From: Rhododendron vialii
Lineage: Eukaryota > Streptophyta > Magnoliopsida > Ericales > Ericaceae
Assembly: GCF_030253575.1 (NCBI RefSeq)
Contig: NC_080564.1
Span: forward strand, 28,609,561-28,673,560
Direction: 5' to 3'
DNA: 64,000 bases
Part shown: positions 42,202-54,518 of the stretch, in pieces
Position numbering within the stretch: position 1 is the stretch's first letter
How the letters are laid out: the number at the start of each line of letters is the position of its first letter
Made by a program: the position numbers and the translations under genes
The notes under the pieces: generated by a model
The model's input: only the letters and a program-made list of their open reading frames with translations
Database searches by the model: none
Told to the model about the DNA's origin: nothing

Positions 42202-44820
42202 ATGTTCTCATTACCTCTCTTATCCTTCTACTCTCTCCCCTTCTTCTTCTTCTTCTTCTTCTTGTTCTTCATATTCTACCTTTTCAGGTTCTTCTCCATT
42301 ACCAGTCAGAAAAACTTTCCACCTTCTCCACCAAAGCTCCCAATCTTGGGGAACCTCCACCAGCTTGGCCCGTATCCCCACCGCTCCCTCCGTTCACTAG
42401 CTCAAAAATACGGACCACTTATGTTGCTTCACTTTGGCAATACACCGGTCCTTGTTGTCTCCTCTTCTTTATCAGCTCGCGAGATCATGAAAACCCATGA
42501 TCAGGTCTTTTCGAGCAGGCCTAAACTGAGCATTGCTAGAAGACTTCTGTATGACTCAAAAGACGTGGCGTTCAGCCCCTATGGTGACTACTGGAGGCAG
42601 CTAAAAAGCATTTGTGTCCTCCATCTTCTCAGTAACAAGAGGGTCCAATCCTTTCGGGGTGTGAGGGAAGAGGAAACAGCTCTTATGGTCGAAAAGATCA
42701 GATCTCATTCTCGTTCCTCTTTATCTTCATTGGTGAACATGAATGACATGTTGGTGACGCTCACAAATAACATCGTGTGTAGAGTGGCGATGGGGAGGAA
42801 GTATGATGGGGCGGGAGAAGGGAAGAAGTTTACGGAGCTTTTGGGGGGAGCTGTGGAGCTACTGGGTGTTTCCAATGTGGGAGACTACATCCCGTGGCTT
42901 GCTTGGATTAACAGTATCACTGGATTCGATGCTAAAGTGGACAAAGTTGCTAAGGGGATGGACGAGTTTCTGGAGGGAGTAGTGGAAGAACGAAGGAATC
43001 TCTATAAACGAAAGAACGGTGACAGTGGAAGAGGAAGCCGTGACAGTGAGGAAACACAGGACTTTGTGGATATTCTGCTTGAAATTGAAAGAGAGAACGC
43101 AGCTGGATGCTCTACTGTTCAGAGAGATACTATCAAAGCGCTTATAATGGTAAAAATGACCTCTTGTTTTTCATTTAAAGTTTATTCTTGGGCTTTGTTA
43201 ATTGTTGGATAAATCATTTTCTGATCATTTAACGTTTCAAGGTCGCAAACACTTGTTGCACATGAAGAAAGGGCCCTAAACTAGCGCGATTCTAACCGGA
43301 AAATGGCTAGTGAGTACTGACTAGTGAGCAAACAACAAACAGTACAATCTTTTGTGACAAAACATATATAATTAAACAATTCTGATAATTAAGAGCGCGA
43401 ACATAAACAAAAGGAGATGGTGGACACACTTCACATGACCTAAAGTGTTCAGCAAAATTTCCATATGAAAAATTACTTCACTTTCATGGACATCATAGTC
43501 TTGATCGTCTCTTTCGACTCTCTATCCTGGTATAATTAATCTAAAATTAGGTTTAAACACCCAAACCAAAAGTGGTTGAAGAAAGGCAAGCTTTAGTCTG
43601 TTACTCTAACCCCCATCAAAGTACCTTTCTTTAAAGCTAATCAGCAATAGAATAATGAGAAAAACTTTTTTACGGAGCTTGCCGTAAAGAAAGTTTTCGG
43701 AGTTCAATCTCGGCCGTCCAAAAGTGTATTATATGGTCCGGATTGAAAACAATTTATTACCGTTAATAGATTATCCCTTACCGGTAATATTTTGTTTTGA
43801 ACGGTCAAGATTGAGCGCCGGCCTCCGTAAAGAAAGCGGCTCCGTAAATAAGTATCCCTCTAGAATAATATAATTGTCCAAGTTGTTCATAGGGTGCAGA
43901 CTCACATAATAGTTGTACACTAGGTGACTGCTTTAGTGTTGATGTTTGACTTCATATTAAGAATCTCTTATTTTTTGTGTCAATAACTTTAGTGAAGTAA
44001 TTCCTAGTGTTTGGCACAAGATTGAGTTTGTAAGTGTGCTACTTGTCAAACATATTTCACATTTTACAATCGTTTCTTTCTAGCTTTGAACTATTTCGGT
44101 CTTTTCTTTTTATCCTTTCTTTTTCACTTGTTACCCTTTATTTCTACCAGTTATCCATTTCACCCATGTTGATCCTGTCCTTTTTACTATATACTCCATA
44201 TTTCATTTTTCATATAGGACATGCTTGGTGCTGGAACTGACACTACAGCCACATCTCTAGTCTGGACGATGACTGAGCTCTTAAAACACCCGAAAGTCAT
44301 GAAGAAGTTGCAGAATGAAGTGAGGGAAATAGCCCGAGGTAAACCAAACGTAACCGAGGAGGAATTGGAACAAATGCACTACTTGAAAGCAGTGGTCAAA
44401 GAAGCACTTAGGATACGTGCTCCCGTTCCATTACTCGTTCCGCGTGAATTGATCCAAGATGTCAGGGTAATGGGCTATGACATTGCGGCTGGCACACAAG
44501 TGCTAATCAATGCTTGGGCGATCGCGAGAGACCCCTCGACGTGGGAAGATCCTGAAGAGTTTAGGCCAGAAAGGTTCTTGAACAACTCAATAGACTTAAA
44601 AGGGCATGATTTCGAGTTTATTCCCTTTGGTGCTGGCCGGAGGGGGTGCCCCGGTACCCTTTTCGCCATCAATGTGAATGAGCTTGCGTTGGCAAATATT
44701 GTGCACAGCTTTGATTTGTCATTGCCCAGTGGAGAGGATTTGGACATGACTGAAGTCACTGGTTTAGCTATCCACAGGAAAACACCTCTAATCGTTGTTG
44801 TCAGTCCTTCCTCTTTCTAG
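42202..44820 (+). CDS. Cytochrome P450, CYP71A-like (gene 3), two exons
   Basis: Exon 1 is 42202-43149 (316 codons), exon 2 is 44218-44820, with a 1068-bp phase-0 GT-AG intron; the product is 516 residues. The start is fixed by in-frame stops just upstream. Seen: a Phe-rich membrane anchor (encoded partly by a CTT repeat), the hinge [10 protein letters not shown]-helix AGTDTT (321-326), K-helix EALR (378-381), RPERF, and [10 protein letters not shown] with Cys about 460. The residues after ExxR read IRAPVP in place of the usual LHPPxP. Predicted as an ER-anchored monooxygenase of specialised metabolism, substrate unknown. It is the tandem duplicate of gene 4, 2 kb downstream; exons, TATA region and 3' flank align throughout. 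Its longer intron holds a MITE. Confidence 0.95.
43664..43853. mobile_element. MITE in the gene 3 intron
   Basis: Inverted ends ACTTTTTTACGGAGC and GCTCCGTAAATAAGT (one mismatch), with a second inner repeat of cgtaaagaaag. 190 bp, absent from the 317-bp gene 4 intron. Confidence 0.75.
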
Positions 44821-46709
44821 TGTCAGAAACTTTGCTATGCTGCTATAGCTCTATATGGAAAATATGTTTTGGTCACCAGAAAAGGCTAGATCTCTGAATG
44901 ACCAAAGCTCCTATATGTATGTTAGTGTCTTTTTATAAACAATATTTCTACCCTAATCGAGGCCTGTATTTTTTCATTGATTACTCTGTTTGTTTGGGCA
45001 AGCTTACACGCACATCGACGAACATTCTAAATTAATCGCCGATTTCTAAATTAATCGAGGCAAGTATGATGACCTTTTTTTTCATAATAGAATATGACGC
45101 ATTTCTTGCAAAGCAAATGAGCTATGCTAATTCATCTAGAAAACTAAACTTGGAGATAGAACAACTAATGGACAAAGATTCAGAGCATGAGCGAAGGGAC
45201 CTATTGAAGGATTATGTGACTAAGGTTCATTTGGTGATGATCTAGAAAATTAAGGCAAAAATTCTACTTTGATATGGTTTTCGAAAGTTTTTATCTTGAC
45301 CAAAATTAAAGAAGGTATTGAGTTGAAACCTAGGTATCTGAAACACAAATATAAGTGAGCAGTTTCCATCATGTGTGGTGTAGAAAGAGTTTGGGGCAGA
45401 GGCAATGAATAATTTTTTCTAAAAAAGACCAACAAATGGCCTTGCTACAGTCCCTCATCCAAATCCATTTAATGTAGTTTTGCAATTTGATTAGAAAAGA
45501 AGAAGAAGAGAGGAGTCTTTCTGCTGTTTGTGCTTACCAAATCAAATACCGAGAAAGCTAAGATCTTCTCTCTCTCTCTCGTCAAGGAGAGAGCAATAAG
45601 AGCAGTGAAAGCAAAGCAAATCAAATATTTGTAGTTAATATAATCCTAAGGCTCCTTAATTATTTGAATTTATGCTCTGGAATCCAACAAATTAAGTGCT
45701 TGACAAGTTAAAATTTTGCTGATGATATTGACAAGCTAGTTCAATTTTTTCTTTTTGATCATATTGACAAGTTAATTGACTAACTAGCGATGAATTTAGT
45801 GTCCAATGTATGTAAGAAAGTCAAAAGATGGGCTATTCCTCAAATTGTTTTATATTATCACCCCTGCACTACAGGGCTATAGGGCAATATTCCAGCCATC
45901 GATCCAAAAGTGTTTTTAATTGTTCATACTTAAAAAAATGAACTTGCATCGAAGAGTCTACTCTTTTATGAAAGAGTCTCTTTTAAATATGAACCATTAA
46001 TTACTGAGATGAACTGTGGGAATACTCCACTGTAGCCCTATCGTGCAGAGGTGCACTACAAGTCCCCGGATCTGGCTACGGGATATAACAAACTCTCTTA
46101 TTTCTACTTTGTCTGCCCTACTAAAGGGTGAGTGGCTCACAAGTCATAACTGGGCTTGAAGGAGGGCAAGGCCCGAAGGGCATGAACCGTTACTGCATTC
46201 GACAGTCCATTATAGCCAAACATAATTCGATAAATCAGGTAGAAAACTAGTACACTCTTTAATCCTAAGGGGCTGGCCAAGTCGATCGACTCGGCTCGGG
46301 ACTTATGAGTGGATGACGGATTTGTCTCTAAGAGTTAGTCGAGGTGTGTAAACTGGACCCCACGCCTAAGTTAAAAGAAAAAAAAAACCCTAGCACACTC
46401 TTGTAATTATGCTACAATTTTTTACCAAGCAATAGTTTGAGGGCCATTATTAAATTTTACCACTTGATTAACTCCTTCACCAATTTGAAGTGATTCTTGA
46501 CTCATATGTCCTTCTTTTCCTTTTTTAATGTATGTGACTATCAAAGCTGAATCACTCTCTGTCCAGATATGGCCATGATCTTATGTCAAAATTATCTCCA
46601 TACGACAAGTTCAAGAACGGTACAGAGACTTAATTGACAACTAGAAGTACACGCAATGCTCATTTGATTTTAGTGGCTGGACTTCTATTTCTTCCATGCT
46701 CACTAATGG
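44821..46709. other. Intergenic between genes 3 and 4, with SINE remnants
   Basis: The 3' flank of gene 3 (to about 44970) matches that of gene 4. About 46255-46375 carries a SINE-like 3' part (gagttagtcgaggtgtgtaa and an A-rich tail). 46395-46560 is the single copy of the segment duplicated before gene 3. No gene. Confidence 0.5.
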
Positions 46710-46716
46710 TATAAAA
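46710..46716 (+). promoter_or_regulatory. TATA box of CYP71 gene 4
   Basis: TATAAAA, 78 bp before the ATG, in the same sequence setting as in gene 3. Confidence 0.65.
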
Positions 46717-46787
46717 TGAGATGTTATGGGAAAGATGACAACACACTCTTCAAGTAGAAACACCATTGTTAAAGCAATTAAGAAGCT

Positions 46788-48622
46788 ATGTTCTCATTTC
46801 CTCTCTTACCCTTCTACTCTCTCCCCTTGTTCTTCTTCTTATTCTATCTTTTCAGGTTCTTCTCCAATACCAGTAGAAAAACCTTTCCTCCTTCTCCACC
46901 AAAGCTCCCAATCCTGGGGAACCTCCATCAAATCGGCCTGTATCCCCACCGCTCCCTCAGAACGCTAGCTCAAAAACATGGACCGCTTATGTTGCTTCAT
47001 TATGGCAGCACACCGGTCCTCGTTGTCTCCTCTGCTCTCTCAGCTCGCGAGATCATGAAAACCCATGATCTGGCCTTTTCGAGCAGGCCTAAGCCAAGCA
47101 TTGCCACAAGACTTCTCTATGACACAAAAGACGTGGCATTCAGCCCCTACGGTGACTATTGGAGGCAGGTGAGAAGCATTTGTGTCCTCCATCTTCTCAG
47201 TAACAAGAGGGTCCAATCCTTCCGGGAAGTGAGGGAGGAAGAAACAGCTCTTATGGTCGATAAGATCAGATCACGTTCTCATTCATTGGTAAACATGACA
47301 GACATGTTCGCGACCCTCACAAATAATGTCGTGTGTAGGGTGGCCTTGGGGAGGAAGTATGATGGAGCGGGAGAAGGGAAGAGGGTTGCGGAGCTTTTGG
47401 GGGAGCTCTTGGAGCTATTGGGTATCGACAATGTGAGAGATTACATCCCGTGGCTTGCTTGGATTAACATAATCACTGGATTGGATGCTAAAGTGGACAG
47501 AGTTGCTAAGGGGATGGATGAGTTTCTTGAGGGACTAGTTGAAGAACGAATGAATCGCTATAAAAGAGAGAACGGTGGCAGTGGAAGCGGCCATGACAGT
47601 GAAGAAACGCAGGACTTTGTGGATATTCTGCTTGAAATTCAAAGAGAGAACGCAGCTGGTTCCTCTCCGGTTCACAAAGATACTATCAAAGCGGTTTTAA
47701 TGGTAAAAATGACTTCTGGTTTTACATTTGAAGTTGATTCTTCGATTGATTATTTTCTGGCCTGATCGATTAGCGTTTGACAACATATTAAAAATCTCTT
47801 ATACTCTTGTTTTGTGTCAATAACTTAAAAGAAGTAATAACTAGTGCTTGGCACAAGATTGATTTTGTCAGTGGGTTACTTATCATTCATGTTTGTCATA
47901 TATTTATTTTACAATCTTTTCTTTGTACCTCTGAATCATTTTGTTCTTCATCCTTTCATTTTCACTTTTTGCCCTTTCTTTTCACCCGTTATCCATTTTG
48001 ATCCTGTCAATTTGTATAGGACATGCTTGGTGGTGGAACTGACACTACAGCCACATCTCTAGTCTGGACGATGACTGAGCTCTTAAGACACCCGAAAGTC
48101 ATGAAGAAGCTGCAGAATGAGGTGAGGGAAATAGCCAGAGGTAAACCGAACGTGTCCGAGGATGACTTGGGAAGAATGCACTACTTGAACGCAGTGGTCA
48201 AAGAAGCACTCAGGATACGTGCTCCCGTTCCGTTACTCATTGCGCGAGAATCAATCCAAGATGTCAGGGTAATGGGTTATGACATCGCGGCTGGCACACA
48301 AGTGCTGGTCAACGCCTGGGCGATCGCAAGAGACCCGTTGACGTGGGAAGATCCCGAGGAGTTCAGGCCAGAGAGGTTCTTGAACAATTCGATGGACGTA
48401 AAAGGGCAGGATTTTGAGTTTATTCCCTTCGGTGCTGGCCGGAGGGGGTGCCCCGGTACCCTTTTCGCCATGAATGTGTATGAGCTTGCATTGGCAAATG
48501 TTGTACACAGCTTCGATTTGTCATTGCCCAGTGGAGAGGATTTAGACATGACTGAAAACCCTGGTTTAGTTATCCACAAGAAAAAGCCTCTAATGGTTGT
48601 TGCCAGTCCTTTCTCTTTCTAG
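46788..48622 (+). CDS. Cytochrome P450, CYP71A-like (gene 4), two exons
   Basis: Exon 1 is 46788-47702 (305 codons), exon 2 is 48020-48622, with a 317-bp phase-0 GT-AG intron; 505 residues. Motifs: N-terminal anchor, [10 protein letters not shown]-helix GGTDTT, K-helix EALR (367-370) followed by IRAPVP, RPERF, and [10 protein letters not shown] with Cys about 449. Against gene 3 it lacks a few Ser/Leu codons near residue 170 and part of the Phe run, and it has LLIARES where gene 3 has LLVPREL. All catalytic motifs are intact. Predicted microsomal monooxygenase; substrate unknown. Gene 3 lies head-to-tail upstream, so unequal crossing over is the likely origin. Confidence 0.95.
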
Positions 48623-49933
48623 TGTCGGAAACTCTACTGCAACTGTAGCTCTACATGGAAAATTGAGTTTTGGTTCACCAGCAAAGGCTAGAACTCTGAA
48701 TGAGCAGAGTTCCAATATGTATGTTAGTGCGTGTATATATATGAACAATATTTCTAGCCTAATCAAGGCAAGTAATTTTTCTTTGACACCTCTGGGTATG
48801 TGATGCTAGTCAATGTCCTTAAAGTCATTCAAGAAAACATTGAGTCGATCGAAGAGTCTATTTAAGTTCCTAGGTGTCTTTTAAGTTCTTAAGAAGTCTT
48901 TCTAGTTTTTAGTAGTCAACTCTCTTTATTTTTTTTTAAGTTCCAGTCTAGAAAATCTAAGTTTATTTTTCCTATATTGGAGGGATATTCCAACAAGTCC
49001 TATGTATATCATCTGCTATGAATGAAATGAGTAGTTTTGAGTGTTGAGTTTAATGGCCTTTGGCTTGCGAGAAGACCAAGTCTACTTGTTAACCCTTATC
49101 CTTCGGTGGATTCCGATAGGTGGCGAGTTTCTTGAAGCCCCGTATTCCTTGTTGGACACCTCACATGGTGATTATCTGTATCTCCACATTGGAGTGTTGA
49201 GTTCTAACTTAATGACAAATGATTCTTAATCATTTGAATTTGTTAACGAATATTTTTTTAATTAGCAAATATATAGGGCCCCATTCTTCAAGTTCGCCTA
49301 CGGCTCCCGAAATCTCAAGGCCGTCAACAATTTGGACGTGCCTAAAGAGTACTTTTCAACACAAAACAAGAAGTCAAATTCATATGAGACGACGAAAAAG
49401 ACCTAGATAGTCAATTATTCACAAAAAGTCAGATTTTCTTTTTTATCTTTTTCATTGTCTTACATTATCTTTTTTTTTCAATTTTAATTTTTAAATTTCT
49501 ATACTTTTTCAATTCCTCTCATCAAGACGAACGATGTGACCTAAATCTAATAAGAATTAAGAGAAAACAACAAAAAAAGACCGTGTTAAAAAATCACAAA
49601 AAAGTTTGGCCAAAGGATCCCTAATTGTTCTCTTTATATATTGTTATGCTAGGCGATGGAAGAGGGGATGACACTATAGTAACTTTTCCTGGACGCGACT
49701 ATGAGAACTCCAAAGCCGTGGTGAACATTGTAAGGAGCCAGTCTTGAATAATTCCAATTTCATACTAGGTTTCTACTGTCCACCCAGGAGTAGTGAATCA
49801 CAACTATATAAACTTGAAGGAGGGTGGCAACAAGGATGGACCGTAAATCAAGACATTCTGAGTTCGAAACTTGGCAACCTGTTTGTTCCCACCGGCCGCG
49901 TGGACATGAGCGGTAAATCAATGGCATGTACAG
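48623..49933. other. Intergenic 3' of gene 4
   Basis: The 3' flank resembles that of gene 3 up to about 48780. About 49840-49890 (gagttcgaaacttggcaacc) resembles the B-box end of a SINE also seen near 55350. No gene. Confidence 0.4.
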
Positions 49934-50246
49934 TGTTGTAACGAATGCTATGAATGCAAGTTAAGAACGAGAAATTGAAAACTAAATAAGAAATCACAAA
50001 GACACAAGATATACGTGGTTCTCCAAGATGGGTACGTCCACGGGCGAGGAGAGAGAGGATTCACTAAGCAACGTGAAGAAGAGATACAAAGAGCCGACTA
50101 TAATCCGTAACTCTAGAAAGGCCACAATATGAAAGCCCAAAAGATACTTTAGAAGTTCCCCAAAAGCCCTATTTATAATAGGCTACAAAAACGGGAACAA
50201 CATAATTAACCAATGTAGGACTAAAGAATACAAGGCATTCCCAACA
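49934..50246 (-). repeat. 3' LTR of the copia element (313 bp)
   Basis: On the minus strand it starts TGTTGGGAATGCC right after the polypurine tract AAGGTGGAGAAT and ends CGTTACAACA. The 5 bp outside (49929-49933) are TACAG; no matching copy exists because the other end is lost. Confidence 0.8.
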
Positions 50247-50340
50247 ATTCTCCACCTTGACTTGAATTCCACTGAACCAAATCACCAAATATAGCTCTCC
50301 TCTTCTAACCTCTCACTCGCCAAATGCCCCCGAGGGGCGA

Positions 50341-51344
50341 TCAACTGCAAATACCAAGCAAGCCCAAGCAATGCTTGAACTTGGCAACCGGAACCGGTTT
50401 AGTCAACATATCTGCTGGGTTATCTGTTGTACCCACTTTCTTCACCTCAACTTGCTTCTGTGAGATGATATCCCGAACGAACTGATGCCTGACATCGATA
50501 TGCTTGGTCCTCTCATGATACATTAGATTTTTAGTCAAATGTATAGCACTCTGCGAATCACAAAATACTGAACTCAAATCCTGTGCAAGACCAAGCTCAC
50601 AAAGCAAACCTCTCATCCACAATGCCTCCTTCACAGCTTTAGCAATGGCCATATACTCCGCTTCTGTTGTAGACAGCGCGACTGTAGCCTGTAAAATAGC
50701 TTTCCAACTAATGGCACTTCCGGACAGAGTAAAAACATAACCTGTCAGAGACCTCCTCTTATCGTGGTCACCGGCAAAATTCGAATCAACATAACCAACA
50801 GCATGATCACCAGAATTGGCAACCCCAAACAATAGACCAACACCTGCAGTTCCGCACAAATACCGTAGTATCCATTTCACAGCCTCCCAATGTGCCTTTC
50901 CTGGACGCCCCATATAACGACTAACGACACTAACTGCATGCGAAATATCAGGACGAGTACATATCATGGCGTACATAAGGCTCCCAACTGCGCACGAATA
51001 TGGAACCTGAGACATATACTTCTTCTCATCCTCCGACTGTGGTGACAACTCAGCTGGAAGTAGAAAGTGTGCTGCCAAAGGGGTACTGACTGGCTTTGAG
51101 TTCTGCATGGCAAAGCACTCAAGCACTTTAAGAACATAAGACTTCTGATTCAAAAATAATTTGCCAGCTACTCAATCTCTGCAAATCTCCATACCAAAAT
51201 ACGTTTTGCCGCACCCAAATCTTTCATCTCAAATTCACCACCTAACTGTTGTTTCAACCTGTTGATTTCTGATACACTCTTGGCAGCGATAAGTATATCA
51301 TCAACATACAATAGTAGATACACAAATGAACCACCTAGAAGTTT
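50341..51344 (-). pseudogene. copia RT C-terminal part and RNase H
   Basis: Begins after a TGA at 51345-51347 with the catalytic YVDDILIAAK (about 51299). One base is missing near 51207, and a TGA follows CRD where the family has Arg. From 51153 the frame is open: LNQKSYVLKVLE, PVSTPL, GSLMYAMICTRPDI, GYVDSNFAGDHDKRRSLTGY, STTEAEYMA and DVRHQFVRDII, all standard copia RNase H motifs. Confidence 0.88.
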
Positions 51345-53027
51345 TCAAAAATACACACAACTGTCATACTCACTTCTTGAATATGACTGGCTTATCATAA
51401 AAGTATCAAACCGTTTATACCACTGCCTACGGGATTGTTTAAGGCCATACAAAGACTTACGAAGTAAACAAACGTGATCCTCCTTACCAGAAACAACAAA
51501 TCCCTCAGGCTGATGCATATAAATCTGTTCCTCAAGCTCACCATGCAAAAACGCAGTTTTGACATCAAGTTGCTCTAACTCAAGATCATAACATGCAACA
51601 ATAGCAAGTAAAGTGCGAATGGAACTATATTTTACAACTGGTGAAAATACCTCATTGTAGTCAACACCCTCCTTCTGGCTGTATCCTTTCGCCACTAGCC
51701 GAGCTTTAAACCGAGCATCTTCTACCTCTGGAATACCTGGCTTGCGTTTGAAGACCCACTTGCACCCAACAATCCTCTTTCCTTTTAGCGGTTCTACTAA
51801 CTCCCATGTCTGATTCTTCTGAAGAGACTCAATCTCCTCATTCATAGCAACAAACCACTGTGCAGACTCAACACTCAAAACAGCTTCTGTATAGCTTGAA
51901 GGCTCCTCATACTCAACTGTTTCAGCAACTGATAAAGCATAAGCCACCATCTTAGAATAAGCTGAATAACTTTCAGGAGGTCGAATCTCCCTCCTTGGCC
52001 TATCTTTAGCAATAGTGTGTGGTTGCTCAACTAACGCATCAACCTCTGTGTCTGAACTCTTGAACTCCTCTTCAATTGGCTTTTCAATGTGCTTCTTCCA
52101 TGAGTCGGAAGATTCACTCAAAAACTCCACCTGCTTTGGAACACTCTGTTCCTGAACTGTATCATCAACCTGCTTAGACCCTTTAATCAGATAATTTTCA
52201 TCAAAAGTCACATCCCTACTGATCAAAAACTTCAAATCATCAAAGCACCATAACCTGTACCCTTTGACACCTGTTGCATAACCCAAGAAAATACACTTCT
52301 TGGCCCGTGGCTCCAATTTACCCTCATTCACATGAGCGTAAGCTGGACACCCAAAAATACGCAACACAGAATAATCAGCTGGATGACCCGACCATACCTC
52401 AAACGGAGTCTTACACTCAATAGCAGTCGACGGAGACCTGTTCACCAAATAGCATGTTGTGGAAACGGCTTCAGCCCAAAATTCTTTGCCCAATCCGGAA
52501 TTGGACAACATACAACGTGCCTTCTCCCAAAGAGTCATGTTCATACGTTCAGCCACACCATTCTGCTGAGGGTTTTTTCTCACTGTGTGATGCCTCACAA
52601 TGCCATCATCACTGCAGAACCTATCAAACTCGCCAAGACAAAACTCCATACCATTATCAGTTCTCAAACGTTTTATTTTCTTACCAGTCTGATTCTCAAT
52701 CAAAATTTTAAACTGTTTGAATGTATTAAAGGCGTCACTCTTATGTTTCAACATATACACCCAAACTTTACGAGAGAAATCATCGATAATACTCATAAAA
52801 TATCGAAAACCACCTGTAGAAGTTATCTCTGTGGGACCCCAAAGATCCGAGTGAAAATAATCTACCGTGCCTTTGGTGCGATGAACAGCTGTACTAAATT
52901 TTACCCTACACTGCTTGTCGTAAACACAATGCTCACAGAAATTCAGCTTCTCAATTTTCTGGCCACATAGCAAATCCTGTTTGCTCAAAACTGTCATCCC
53001 CCTCTCGCTCATATGCCCAAGACGCAT
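51345..53027 (-). pseudogene. copia integrase and RT N-terminal part
   Basis: 560 open codons: MRLGHMSERGM with CEHC (zinc-binding region); the integrase core HSDLWGP, RTDNGMEF and NGVAERMN; FGCPAYAHV; then RT (VGCKWVFKRK, RLVAKGYSQKEGVDY, TAFLHGELEEQIYM, LYGLKQSRRQWYKRFD). A TGA at about 53031-53033 replaces the usual Trp in RLWH just upstream. Confidence 0.9.
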
Positions 53028-53132
53028 ATGTCACAAACGAGTCAAGTCTGAATCTGAAACCTTGGATGAAGCAACCGTTGTTGTAGCACCTATAACTGTA
53101 CTGCCCTGGAGTGTGTAGAGGTTACCACGCTT

Positions 53133-53522
53133 CTAACCCTTCATCAGTACTAATGCACCCTTCGAGACTTTCAAAACTCCACCTTCACCGAGGAATTTGC
53201 AACCATGAGAATCAAGAGCACCCAGGGAGATAAGATTTTTCTTCAAATCCGGAACATGTCGAACCTCAGATAAAGTCCTAACAATACCGTCATGCATTCT
53301 AAGCTGAATCGTTCCTGAACCAACAGTCTTACAAGCCATGTTGTTGCCCATCAAAACTGTACCACCATTGACCGCCTCATAAGTAGAAAACCACTCTCTA
53401 TGCGGACACATGTGGTATGAACATCCAGAATCTAGAACCCACTCGGTCTTAGAGCGAGAATCGCCCTCTGTAACTGATAACAAGTTATCTGACTCATCTG
53501 AACTTTCAGCAATTTCCAGCAA
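53133..53522 (-). pseudogene. copia protease and GAG-pre-integrase
   Basis: Contains [18 protein letters not shown], the copia retropepsin site with DSG, then [14 protein letters not shown] of the pre-integrase segment. It ends in TAG within LMKG-stop-KRGNLYTLQG, where the family normally continues. Confidence 0.88.
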
Positions 53523-53802
53523 TTACTTTACCCCATTTCTGGTCTTCTTTTTCCTTCTCCTTGAGTTTTAAACAGTCACTTTTCCAGTGCCCGGGTTTCT
53601 TGCAATAATTGCACTTTCCCTTCTTCTTACCTGATGACCTGGATCTTCCCCTATTACTCGACTCCTCCCTTTCTGTTGTTCTTCCCCTGATAAACAAACT
53701 CTCCGCATGTGTATCACCCTCACCTGATACTTTTTTCCTCAATTCTTTCGAATATAGGCTAGCAGAAATTTCCACTGCTGTAGTTACTCTTTTTTTCCTC
53801 AA
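53506..53802 (-). pseudogene. copia gag C-terminal fragment
   Basis: Has SLYSKELRKK, an Arg/Ser-rich linker and a full CCHC zinc knuckle, CNYCKKPGHWKSDC. The N-terminal two thirds of gag are missing at the truncation point. It overlaps the protease frame by 17 bp, consistent with a small shift. Confidence 0.85.
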
Positions 53803-53822
53803 TCATTTGTCTAATGTAGTAG

Positions 53823-54518
53823 TGGTTCACCGTCAAAATCTTCTGGTCGCCTTATCTGGTAAAGACCACACAAAGCGACGATGCCCATCCCTTCAACCTC
53901 TACCTCGACGAGTTCGACGAGAAATGGACCACCAAAATCCAGCACTTCGATTACGTGATCATCTCGGCCGGACATTGGTTCTTCCGGCCGACTATGTTCT
54001 ACGTACAAGGCCGTATAATGGGCTGCCTCTACTGCCCCGAGAGCCATATCACCCACTTGACATCGTATTTTAGCTATCGGAGGGCGTTTAGGACCGCGTT
54101 TAGGGCCATAAACAGCTTGGAAAACTTCAAGGGCATAATGTTTCTTAGGACTTTTGCACCATCGCACTTTGAAGGCGGGTACTAGGACAAGGGTGGGGAC
54201 TGTGCGAGGAAAACGCCGTTTAAAAAGGCCGAGGTGCTCTTGGAGGGGTATAACTTAGAGCATTACAAAATCCAGGTCGAGGAGGTTAAAATCGCGGAGC
54301 GATTAGGGAGGAGGAGAGGGCTGAAATTTAGGTTATTTGATGTAACACAGGCAATGTTGTTGAGACCAGATGGACACCCGAGTAAATATGGGCATTGGCC
54401 GCAGCAAAATGTCACCTTGGCTAATGACTGTGTGCACTGGTGCTTGCCTGGACCGGTCGATACTTGGAATGATTTCTTGATAGAGATGTTGAAGAGGGAG
54501 GAGAAGGCATCATATTAG
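53823..54518 (+). pseudogene. Trichome-birefringence-like protein (TBL-A), 3' half
   Basis: An in-frame run of 232 codons: FTVKIFWSPYLVK, HPFNLYLDEFDEKW, FDYVIISAGHWFFRP, then GGDCARKTPF, and the catalytic DxxH block NDCVHWCLPGPVDTWNDFL (Asp 54426, His 54435). TBL proteins are Golgi membrane O-acetyltransferases acting on xylan, mannan or pectin; this is the C-terminal half of the PC-esterase domain. A TAG at 54183-54185 replaces the usual Trp after GGY. The 5' exons, including the GDS motif, are absent; the copia element abuts the break. Non-functional. Confidence 0.9.

Larger units (their letters stand above)
49934..53802 (-). mobile_element. Ty1/copia retrotransposon, 5'-truncated
   Basis: Order on the minus strand: gag (zinc knuckle), protease, integrase, RT, RNase H, polypurine tract, 3' LTR. 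This order (INT before RT) defines Ty1/copia. The 5' LTR, primer site and N-terminal gag are missing: homology stops at about 53802 in an A/T run, and TBL sequence begins within 20 bp. Several nonsense changes and a frameshift make it non-autonomous. Confidence 0.9.

Noticed and set aside
42202..43212. Gene 3 as a single-exon truncated P450
   Set aside because: The ORF runs past a clear GT donor at 43150; exon 2 at 44218 restores all C-terminal motifs, as in gene 4.
52332..52970. 212-codon plus-strand frame at 52.3-53.0 kb
   Set aside because: It lies antisense to the conserved copia integrase and has no recognisable domain.
1271..54518. P450s plus TBL acetyltransferases as a biosynthetic gene cluster
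   Set aside because: TBL proteins acetylate wall polysaccharides and both copies are broken. Tandem P450 duplication explains the grouping.
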